Shown: positions 33,007 through 41,100 of the stretch, one piece after another
How the letters are laid out: each line of letters begins with the position of its first letter
How positions within the stretch are numbered: the stretch's first letter is position 1
Source of the DNA: CALKCV01 sp964609515
Lineage (GTDB): Bacteria > Cyanobacteriota > Cyanobacteriia > Cyanobacteriales > Microcoleaceae
Direction: 5' to 3'
Length of the DNA: 64,000 nt
NCBI GenBank assembly: GCA_964609515.1
Contig: CAZSTZ010000006.1
Location: forward strand, 7,559-71,558
The notes under the pieces: generated by a model
What the model was told of the DNA's origin: nothing
The model's database searches: none
What the model saw: the letters and a program-made list of their open reading frames with translations, nothing else
Program-made: the position numbers and the translations under genes

Positions 33007-33262
33007 TCTCGAACTCTCGGGGGTTTTACGGCGGTCTGGCCCTCGGGAGCCTTGGGCCAATTTTCGAGGGTTAGACTTTCCTTTCCATTTTGACCTATCT
33101 CTGGCAGAAAACCAAATTGCATGAATGATGGCCCTTGAGTTAGGGACCAAATTAAGAAATCTGGTTTTTGGGAAGCACCCGGGTTAGGGATTAAAATTAA
33201 GAAACCGGGCTTTTTGGCAAAACCGGGCTTCGATCGTACTACCTTTATAAAAAAGAAAAAAC

Positions 33263-33817
33263 TTGACTATGACTACAACCGCAGCTATCTCAAAAACTCC
33301 GACTGTCTTTTCTCTGGAAGATTGGATGGAAAATCCACCGGAAGGTCGAGAATGGGTTGACGGTCAATTATGGGAGAAAAATAGCATGACACTCAAACAC
33401 GCTCGCATTCAATTGAAACTAGGAACTTACTGGGACGCTTACAAAAACTCCAGCGAACATGGTGGCGAGGTTTATACAGATGTGCCTTGTCGGACGGAAA
33501 AACAGGGGCGTTACCCGGATGTTGCTTATCTTCCCCCAGATTTAGTTGCTCAATATGGAGATGCGAAAGTGCTGCCCCAGAGTTTTCCTTTATGTGCGGA
33601 AATTGTGTCGCCAACGGATTTGGCGGAGGATGTTATTGCTAAGGCAGGGGAATATTTGGAGTCTGAGGGGGAGGAGGTTTGGTTGGTGTTTCCCGAGAGT
33701 CGGTGGATTATTGTTGTTACTCAAAAATCGCGACAGATTTTTATTTCTGGGGAGAATGTTAGCACTCAAAGGGTTTTAACTGGTTTTAGGGTTGCTGTAG
33801 ATGAACTTTTGGGGTGA
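33263..33817 (+). CDS. Uma2 family endonuclease-like protein
   Basis: The 184-residue protein has the Uma2 (DUF820) architecture, a PD-(D/E)XK-like fold greatly expanded in filamentous cyanobacteria: EDWMENPPEGREWVDGQLWEK at the N-terminus, TDVPCRTEKQGRYPDVAYLPPD, PLCAEIVSPTDLAEDVIAKAGEYLESEGEEVWLVFP. The catalytic-like Asp (RYPDVAY) and Glu (CAEIVSP) are kept. The biological role of the family is unsettled. It stands alone; another member is at 57959-58594. Confidence 0.9.
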   Translation: MTMTTTAAISKTPTVFSLEDWMENPPEGREWVDGQLWEKNSMTLKHARIQLKLGTYWDAYKNSSEHGGEVYTDVPCRTEKQGRYPDVAYLPPDLVAQYGDAKVLPQSFPLCAEIVSPTDLAEDVIAKAGEYLESEGEEVWLVFPESRWIIVVTQKSRQIFISGENVSTQRVLTGFRVAVDELLG

Positions 33818-33963
33818 TGAGTTTGGAACAGAGGAGACTGGCTGCATCTCAATGCAAGAATATAACCAATAATCGCGCGGGGTTGCGAGGGAGAGGGCGG
33901 CAATCTCGATTTTTTGAACCCGCAAATTGTCTCACTAACAACCCAATTATTAATGGTTAATTA

Positions 33964-34227
33964 TTAACTATTAGAATATTCCTGTACCACTTTCCGAACG
34001 TCTCCAGGTTCTAATTGAATTAGCTTATCGGTAGCGCGAATTTGAGTAGGCTCGTTTTCTATTTGTTGCCGTTCGATAAATCCCCACTCTTCAGCTAACT
34101 TCGTATATCGCCTGGAGGTAGCTCGATCCATTTTTGCCGTGGCGGCAACTTCGTTTAGGGGAGCCCAACCGGGCTTATTGCGCATTTGATGTAAATAGCG
34201 AGTTAAAACATCCAAATCAATTTTCAT
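33964..34227 (-). CDS. Small winged-helix-like DNA-binding protein
   Basis: The start is placed at the ATG 34225-34227 with AGGA seven bases upstream; the frame extends six codons further to a TTG. The 87-residue product reads MKIDLDVLTRYLHQMRNKPG, then LNEVAATAKMDRATSRRYTKLAEEWGFIE, a helix-turn-helix pattern, followed by a wing-like segment (RQQIENEPTQIRATDKLIQLE). It could be a small transcriptional regulator or a replication-type wHTH. There is no sensor domain or adjacent partner, and the target is unknown. Confidence 0.55.
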   Translation of the reverse strand: MKIDLDVLTRYLHQMRNKPGWAPLNEVAATAKMDRATSRRYTKLAEEWGFIERQQIENEPTQIRATDKLIQLEPGDVRKVVQEYSNS

Positions 34228-34410
34228 AGCTTTTCCTGCGGTCAATTTTTCAACTTTTCATACTCAAAATTCGACGATTTTAAAAATCTTATGCTAGCCG
34301 TGTAATAAGAACTTTAGCGTTAGAAAATTTCCAAGAAAAAGGACTAAAGTCCTTACTACAAAACAAAACCGGCGAGACGCCTGTTCTACAGTTGCACCTA
34401 AAATATCTAA

Positions 34411-35004
34411 TTATAGCTGATGGCCGCAACTAGAGCAAAAGCGATCGCTCGTTTGGACGCCTGCCCCGCATTGGGGACAAAAACGCTTGCCATCGCTGGC
34501 CCCCTGACCTCCCATGTCCATAGACATATTGCCCATCCGCATTTGCATCGGGTTTGCGTTCATTTCCATATTGCCCATCTTCATAGAACCCATGTCCATA
34601 GGCTTCATCGGTTCCATCGGTTTCATCGGTTCCATCGGTTTCATCGGTTCCATCGGTTTCATGGTAGTTCCTTGGGGCATGGCCTCGGAGGACACCTGTT
34701 GGACGGAAAGTTGTTCGGCATTGGCAAAATCTGGAGAACTACCCATCATACTCATGCCCCCGGCCTGTAACTGGATCGAAAACTGGCCTTGTTCTGCTTC
34801 TACCCGCAGGACCATTCTATTGCCAGTCCAATACAAACTCGGTGGCGCAGTCCATTTACCAGTCTGAAAGCTGCTGCTAGACTGTTGCTGCTGGCCAGGC
34901 CCGCCGCTAGCGAGAGTTACCACAGTCTGCGTTCCCTGATTGTCGATATAAACTTCTTGGCCGCTGCCAAGGTTGCATTTATAAGCCACGATTTTTAAGT
35001 CCAA
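34411..35004 (-). CDS. Zinc-ribbon protein with MEPMKP hexapeptide repeats
   Basis: This 197-residue protein is not recognised as a named family. Residues about 1-100 form a beta-rich domain (YKCNLGSGQEVYIDNQGTQTVV, WTAPPSLYWTGNRMVLRVEAEQGQFSIQLQ). A tandem hexapeptide MEPMKP (three to four copies, about 117-139) comes from an 18-bp DNA repeat, followed by a Met/Asn/Gly-rich stretch. The C-terminus is a zinc ribbon with two CxxC pairs (CPQCGAGV and CSSCGHQL). The hexapeptide number is likely to vary between strains. It may bind metal through the Met-rich region, but this is speculation. Confidence 0.75.
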   Translation of the reverse strand: MDLKIVAYKCNLGSGQEVYIDNQGTQTVVTLASGGPGQQQQSSSSFQTGKWTAPPSLYWTGNRMVLRVEAEQGQFSIQLQAGGMSMMGSSPDFANAEQLSVQQVSSEAMPQGTTMKPMEPMKPMEPMKPMEPMKPMDMGSMKMGNMEMNANPMQMRMGNMSMDMGGQGASDGKRFCPQCGAGVQTSDRFCSSCGHQL

Positions 35005-35232
35005 TTTACGGTTCGATCTCTATTTGTATCTTATTTTTTGGGGCGATCGCCTCCAACCCACCCCCGCTTATCCCAAATTTTCCAATTTTCTTAATAATTC
35101 AATTTGGCGCGGCGTGTTAATTTAAACTGGGGTACTAACCAAATTTACTTAAAAATTAGTATCAAAAATTACAGTTTACCGTGGCACCAAGCCTAAATAT
35201 TAATAATTAAATCAAATTAAACAGAAAAGACC

Positions 35233-36666
35233 GTGCTATTCCACTCTTACGAACCAGGTGAATTTTACGACGAATTATTCATCGGCAAAAACCAACCGCG
35301 TCCCGATGCCAGTCTCTTAATAGAAAAAATTAACTCTCTATCCCAAGAGGAACTCCTAATTCGACAGGAAGCCGCCCAAAAAGCGATGATGAAATTAGGA
35401 GCAACTTTTAACGTCTATGGCGACAATCGAGGCACCGAAAGAATATTTCCTTTTGATGTCATTCCCCGCATAGTATCTCTTTCGGAATGGAGTTGGTTAG
35501 AAGGGGGACTAAAACAGCGGATTCACGCTTTAAATCTATTTATAGCAGACATCTACGGCGAACAAAAAATCGTCAAAGATGGCATTATTCCCCAAGACTT
35601 AATTAACTCCGCGACGGGTTTTTTAAAACCCTGTATTGGTTTAAAACCTGCCGGGGGAATTTGGTGTCATATTACGGGTACGGATTTAGTAAGAGATAAA
35701 GACGGTCAATGGTACGTTCTCGAAGATAATTTGCGCTGTCCTTCTGGGGTTTCTTACGTTTTAGAAAACCGAAGGGTAATGAAAAGTACCTTCCCCCAAA
35801 TCTTTGCCAAATTAGGAATTAAACCCGTCGATAATTACCCCAGTTATCTCCTAGACACCCTCTTAAATTTAGCACCTTCTCATATTAGAAATCCAAGGGT
35901 AGTAGTTTTAACTCCAGGCATCTATAATTCTGCCTATTTCGAGCATTCGTTTCTCGCCCAACAAATGGGAGTAGAATTGGTAGAAGGTCGGGATTTAGTA
36001 GTAGCCGACGGTTACGTTCAAATGCGAACTACTAAAGGTTTGCAACGGGTGGATGTGATTTACAGGCGTATCGAAGATACCTTTATCGACCCCCAAGCTT
36101 TTAACCCCGAATCTCTCTTAGGAGTACCCGGAATAACAGAAGTTTATCGCAACGGTAGAGTTGCTCTGGCGAATGCTTTGGGAACTGGAGTAGCGGACGA
36201 TAAAGTTATCTATGCTTACGTTCCTAAAATGATTCGCTATTATCTCGACGAAGAGCAAATTGTGCCCAACGTTCCTACTTATTTATGTTGGGAAAAACAG
36301 CAGTTAGACCACGTTTTAGCAAATCTGGATAAATTAGTAGTAAAAGCTGCTAACGAAGCGGGGGGATATGGAATGTTAGTAGGAACCCAATCTACCGTCG
36401 AAGAAAGACAAGAATTTGCCGAAAAAATTAAAGCAAATCCTCGAAATTATATCGCCCAACCCACTCTATCTCTATCCAGAGTTCCGACTATTTTAGGAGA
36501 AGAAATAGAGGGATGCCACGTCGATTTACGACCCTATATTCTCTACGGTCAAGATATTTACGTTCATCCGGGCGGTCTGACTCGGGTGGCGATGAAAAAA
36601 GGCTCTTTAGTAGTTAACTCTTCCCAAGGTGGCGGTAGTAAAGACACCTGGGTTTTATCGAGTTAA
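35233..36666 (+). CDS. Circularly permuted type 2 ATP-grasp protein
   Basis: The 477-residue protein starts with GTG and carries family features of the permuted ATP-grasp group: VYGDNRGTERIFPFDVIPRI, GIWCHITGTDLVRDKDGQWYVLEDNLRCPSGVSYVLENR, VVKAANEAGGYGML, and HVDLRPYILYG near the C-terminus. Comparative genomics (Iyer and colleagues) tied this group with alpha-E proteins, transglutaminases and proteasome-like peptidases in predicted peptide-synthesis or modification systems. Here the alpha-E gene follows on the same strand, but no transglutaminase gene is adjacent. The reaction and product are unknown. Confidence 0.92.
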   Translation: MLFHSYEPGEFYDELFIGKNQPRPDASLLIEKINSLSQEELLIRQEAAQKAMMKLGATFNVYGDNRGTERIFPFDVIPRIVSLSEWSWLEGGLKQRIHALNLFIADIYGEQKIVKDGIIPQDLINSATGFLKPCIGLKPAGGIWCHITGTDLVRDKDGQWYVLEDNLRCPSGVSYVLENRRVMKSTFPQIFAKLGIKPVDNYPSYLLDTLLNLAPSHIRNPRVVVLTPGIYNSAYFEHSFLAQQMGVELVEGRDLVVADGYVQMRTTKGLQRVDVIYRRIEDTFIDPQAFNPESLLGVPGITEVYRNGRVALANALGTGVADDKVIYAYVPKMIRYYLDEEQIVPNVPTYLCWEKQQLDHVLANLDKLVVKAANEAGGYGMLVGTQSTVEERQEFAEKIKANPRNYIAQPTLSLSRVPTILGEEIEGCHVDLRPYILYGQDIYVHPGGLTRVAMKKGSLVVNSSQGGGSKDTWVLSS

Positions 36667-36689
36667 GATTAACGGAGAACAGGCATCCT

Positions 36690-36892
36690 GGGAGCATCTC
36701 AATTTTGACAAAAACCAAGAAGTTATCGCTTTTAGGCAAAAGGCAAGAGGCAAGAGGCAAAAGTTGGGGAAAAGGCAAGAAGGGAAAAGGGAAAAGTAGA
36801 TAAAAAACAGAATATTCTCTTTTTTGATACTTTTTTAATTTTTGATAACCCCTAAACTGGTTGCTCTATTTTTACAAATATGAGATGCTCCC
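36690..36892. mobile_element. MITE-like element inserted in a palindromic repeat, 8-bp target duplication
   Basis: The 203-bp element has perfect 12-bp terminal inverted repeats (GGGAGCATCTCA/TGAGATGCTCCC) and is flanked by GGCATCCT (36682-36689 and 36893-36900). Joining the flanks restores GAACAGGCATCCTGCCTGTT, a copy of the GAACAGGC palindrome family. The interior holds (GGCAAGA)n-type repeats and no gene. It separates the ATP-grasp gene from the alpha-E gene. Confidence 0.85.
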
Positions 36893-36904
36893 GGCATCCT
36901 GCCT

Positions 36905-36977
36905 GTTCTACAATTAACAACTAACAACTAACAATTAACAACTAACAATTAACAACTAACAATTAACAATTAACAAA
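36905..36977. repeat. AACAACT/AACAATT heptamer array
   Basis: Around ten tandem heptamers (ACAACTA and ACAATTA mixed) run up to the ATG of the alpha-E gene, occupying the place where its ribosome binding site should be. No Shine-Dalgarno is visible there. Confidence 0.75.
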
Positions 36978-36979
36978 CC

Positions 36980-37981
36980 ATGCTAAGTCGCGTTGCAGAT
37001 TCAATTTATTGGCTAAATCGTTATGTCGAAAGAGCGGAAAATATTGCTCGCTTTGTCGATGTAAATCAAAACTTACTGTTAGATTCCCCCTCGGGTTTAG
37101 CCCAACAATGGCAACCTTTAATATATACGACCGGTGACTTGCCATTGTTTCAAGAACGCTATGGGGAAATAACAGAAGAAAACGTAATTCACTTCCTAAC
37201 TTTTGACAGAGATTATCCCAATTCTATTCTTTCCTGTTTAATCTCTGCCAGAGAAAATGCAAGGTCGGTTAGAGAGGCGATCTCTTCGGAAATGTGGGAG
37301 CAAGTTAATTTTGCTTACATGATGGTAAAAGATGCTGCTAACAAAAAACTCAGTAGATCTCAATTACCAGAATTTTTTGAAGAAGTGAAAATGGCGGGAC
37401 ATTTGTTTGCTGGCATTATGGATGCTACCATGAGTCATGGGGAAGGTTGGCACTTCGGTCAGCTTGGTAGGTTGTTAGAAAGGGCTGATAAAACAAGTCG
37501 CATTTTAGATGTTAAATATTTTATTCTGCTGCCTTCGATTCAAGATGTGGGAACTCCTCTGGACGAGGTACAATGGATGTCTTTATTAAAATCGGCTAGC
37601 GCTTATGAGATGTATCGCAAGCGCCAGCAACATAAAATTACTCCCAACGGGGTAGTAGAATTTTTGATTTTAGATCGAGAATTTCCGCGATCGATTCAAT
37701 TTTGCTTGTTACAGGCAGAGCGATCGCTCCATCACATAACAGGTTCTCCACTAGGTACTTGGTGCAATTCGGCAGAGCGTTCTTTAGGTCGCTTGCGTTC
37801 CGAGTTAGATTTTCTCACTATCGAGGAAATTATCGAAACGGGCTTGCACGAATTTCTGGATAACTTCCAAGGAAGGATTAACAATACGGGAGAGAAAATT
37901 TTTGAAACCTTTTTCGCTCTCAAGCCTCTGGATGGTTTCTCGGAAAACTCTCAAAGTCAATCGATCGCTGCGGTAGTGTAG
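36980..37981 (+). CDS. Alpha-E domain-containing protein
   Basis: The 333-residue helical protein begins MLSRVADSIYWLNRYVERAENIARFVDVN, the signature of alpha-E proteins, and continues with LTFDRDYPNSILSCLISARENARSVREAIS, GHLFAGIMDATMSHGEGWHFGQLGRLLERADKTSRILD and LDREFPRSIQFCLLQAERSLH. Alpha-E proteins are nearly always encoded beside type 2 permuted ATP-grasp genes, as here, and are inferred to work in the same peptide-related pathway. A 203-bp mobile element and a heptamer array separate the pair. Biochemical function is unknown. Confidence 0.92.
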   Translation: MLSRVADSIYWLNRYVERAENIARFVDVNQNLLLDSPSGLAQQWQPLIYTTGDLPLFQERYGEITEENVIHFLTFDRDYPNSILSCLISARENARSVREAISSEMWEQVNFAYMMVKDAANKKLSRSQLPEFFEEVKMAGHLFAGIMDATMSHGEGWHFGQLGRLLERADKTSRILDVKYFILLPSIQDVGTPLDEVQWMSLLKSASAYEMYRKRQQHKITPNGVVEFLILDREFPRSIQFCLLQAERSLHHITGSPLGTWCNSAERSLGRLRSELDFLTIEEIIETGLHEFLDNFQGRINNTGEKIFETFFALKPLDGFSENSQSQSIAAVV

Positions 37982-37990
37982 AGCAGGTCA

Positions 37991-38023
37991 AGAAACCAGG
38001 TTTTTTGAAAAAACCTGGTTTCT
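37991..38023. repeat. Perfect 16-bp hairpin (GAAACC..GGTTTC family)
   Basis: AGAAACCAGGTTTTTT (37991-38006) pairs perfectly with 38008-38023 around one base, ten bases after the alpha-E stop. It may act as a terminator on either strand because of its T/A-rich inner arm, but it belongs to the dispersed family also seen at 7702 and 43809. Confidence 0.7.
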
Positions 38024-38048
38024 ATAGCAGATACTTAACCATTTTCCC

Positions 38049-38122
38049 GTAGGTCGGGTGAAGTGGAACGGAACCCGACATTTTCGCGGATGTTGGGTTC
38101 CGTTTCACTCCACCCAACCTAC
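38049..38122. repeat. Inverted repeat of the GTAGGTTGGGTGAAG family
   Basis: Two 32-base arms pair with four mismatches: the left starts GTAGGTCGGGTGAAGTGG and the right ends CACCCAACCTAC. Single arms occur at 46420, 46537, 47209-47239 and 60605-60636. This is the only two-armed copy in the window. Confidence 0.7.
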
Positions 38123-38173
38123 AAGATGTTCAATGCAAGATCTTGTTAATTGTTAATTGTTAATTATTAATTG

Positions 38174-41100
38174 TTAATTACCAATAGGAAGAACGATCGC
38201 GAACTCGGCCCCCTCTCCGAGCCTAGAAGTTACCCTCAACTTGCCCCCGTGTTTTTCCTCAACGATATTGCGGGCAATGGACAAACCCAAACCGGTACCT
38301 TTGCCCACCGGCTTAGTAGTAAACAAATGGTCGAACAACCTTTGTTGCACTTCCTCCGAGATTCCCGGTCCGTTATCGGCGATGCGAATTTCTACGGTAT
38401 TTTCCCCGAGCAAAAGACGAGTTCTAAGGATAATCCGATTTGGGTTGGTGGCGATCGCGTTATAAGAACGCACCGCATTCGACTCCTCCAGAGCATCGAT
38501 AGCGTTAGAAATTAAATTCATAAACACCTGATTCAGCGGTCCCGGATAGCACAGCACTTTCGGCAAACTGCCGTACTCCTTAACAACCTGAATTTCCGGG
38601 CGAGTGCTATTAGCTTTGAAGCGATGCTTGAGAATTACCAAAGTGCTGTCGATACCCTCGTGGATGTCGAACTCTACCTTTTTCTCCGCATCCCCTCGCG
38701 AAAAAGTCCTCATCGACTTGCTAATCTCGGCAATGCGATCGGTTGCCGCTTTCATCGAGGAAATCAATTGAGGCAAATCTTCCTCCAAATAATCTAAATC
38801 TATCGCCTCTATTTCTGCTTCTAATTCTGGAATTACTTCGGGATAGAAACGCTGGTAAAGGCGGATGCCCTCGAATAACTCTTCCACATATTCACTAACG
38901 GCCTTCAGATTGCCCGAAATAAATCCCACCGGATTATTAATTTCGTGAGCGATACCCGCCACTAAATTTCCCAAAGCAGACATTTTTTCGCTTTGCACTA
39001 ATTGGATTTGTGCCTCTTTTAACTCTTTTAAAGATTTCTGTAACTCCCCATTAGAAGCTTGCAAATCTTGATAAAGTTTGGCATTTTCCAGAGAAATTGC
39101 CGCTTGGGAACACAACATTTTTAAAAGCGCCAATCTTTCCCGAGTAAAGGCACCTTTTATCAGATTGTTTTCCAAATAAATAGTAGCGATCGCCTTGCCG
39201 CGATTAATTAAGGGGGCGCACAAAATCGATTTTGGTTGATGTTTTCGAACGTAAGGATCTGCGGCAAATTTTGGTGCGGTGGCAGCATCGTTTACTACTA
39301 AATCTTTTTGAGTAGCGGTAACATAATTTAAAGCGGCGATCGGCAACTTTTCCCCAAGGGCGTTTGGAGTTAATTCGCAGATGCCACCCATTCCTAGAGC
39401 TTCGCTATATTCCCAAATTTCTTTCGATGTTTCCGCCCCCTTATGCTCCGAATTTTCTAAAATTAAAATTCCCTTTCTCGCCCCTACATTTTCTATTATT
39501 ATTTTCATCAAAGCTTCTAACAACTTTTCCAGAATAATTTCCCGAGAAATTGCTTGAGAAGCTTTAATTACCGTAGGCAAATCTAATAGCTGCCACCCTC
39601 CAGAATTGGTAGTCGAAAGCGCTGTAACGGTAGCATCCATCGGTATATTTTGAGTATTTCTTTCAATTACTTGAGAAATAAATTGAGGATAGCGTTTTTC
39701 TAAATCTCGAACTTTTGCCTTCGCGCCCCAACGAATATAACCGTAATAAGATTCGATTAAATAAAACCTGGCTAAATTCTCTTGAGCGTTACTCAGATAA
39801 AATTCCCCGGCAAGCTCCTTTGCTAAAGCCTCTTCTCGATCGTAATTCTGCTCTACCGCTCCCTTTATCGCTGTTTCGTAAAGCTCCGCCGCTTCCCATT
39901 TTTTACCCAAAACCCTGGCTTTTTCTGCTTCTACTAAAGCGTACTTGTGCTGATAATTCATCGGCGCGTGTTCCGCCCAATTTTTCATTTCTTTTTGGTT
40001 GCCTTCTACAATTGCTAAATATTCCTCTTGCTGGGATTCTGAAACTGTCCTACAAGCTGCCAGCAGAGCTAGAGAATAGTAAAAATTATGTTGAGAAGTT
40101 TTAATAAATCCCGTCGCCCCTAATTTGTACTTAGGGAATTGTTGGGCATGAAAAATCGCCTCTTCTGGTTCTTTGAACGAGTAACATAATATGGTTTTAG
40201 CTACATAAAAATACGTCAAAGAAGTGGCAATACTATTTTCTAGCAAAATCGGTACTATTTCATCTTCGTTAAAAGCTTCTCCGACTAACTTCAAAACATT
40301 TTCGTAACGTCCCAATAAATTTAAAGATAACTGCCTTCCTATGCTACCGTAAACCACATGATATTCTAGTTTTAGCTGTTGCAGCTTTTCTAAATATTTC
40401 TGTTGTTCTCGTTCTACCAATTCCAGTTCTTCGCCCGTAGAAAATAAATGGTTGCCGTAAATAAGAATGGCATAACCGGAATAAGTTAACTCTCCCATTT
40501 CTAGCCCGGTTTGAAAAGTATCTACCAAAGATTCTAAAGTTTCTCTTAGATGCTCTTTCCAATGGCGGATGGTAGAATTAAACATCATTAAAATTGTCGA
40601 TTTTTGCCTTTTCACATCAAACCTTTCGGATAATTTGAGTCCCAGTTTGCCAAATCTATATCCTGTTTCTATGTCTCCCTTAGACACGCATAAAAATCCA
40701 TAATCCATATAAGAAGTGGCGCTAAATCGGGAGTTACCATGTTCGACGGAGAGTTTTAATTTAGTAAAATAAATCTTAATACATTTGTCTGAATTTATCG
40801 TAAAAGCAGCAGTGCTGATAAAATCCAAAATTCCCATTGCTGCCAGCTTGTAGGCATCGGTCATCTCTGGCAAATTAGCCAAATCTTCGATCGCCACCTC
40901 TATTTTTGGTGCTTCATCCTCCAGAGTTAGCCCCAACATTTCTATAATTTCCTCGCCCATTTCCACAGCTTTTTGTTGCTGGGAACGAGCGATGGCGGAT
41001 TCGATTTTTATTTCATAAACCTTGACTTTATCTAGTATATTTTTTGCCTGCCGCAAAGCCGCTTCAGCTAATAAATCAGCAGCATCGAAATTGCCGTTGA

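Noticed and set aside
33758..33768. TTAGCACTC, a CIRCE half-site (HrcA operator)
   Set aside because: It is inside the Uma2 coding sequence and lacks the inverted GAGTGCTAA partner.
34420..34770. His/Arg/Phe-repeat frame opposite the zinc-ribbon gene
   Set aside because: It is the antisense reading of the MEPMKP repeat; the minus-strand frame has the zinc ribbon and a good domain structure.
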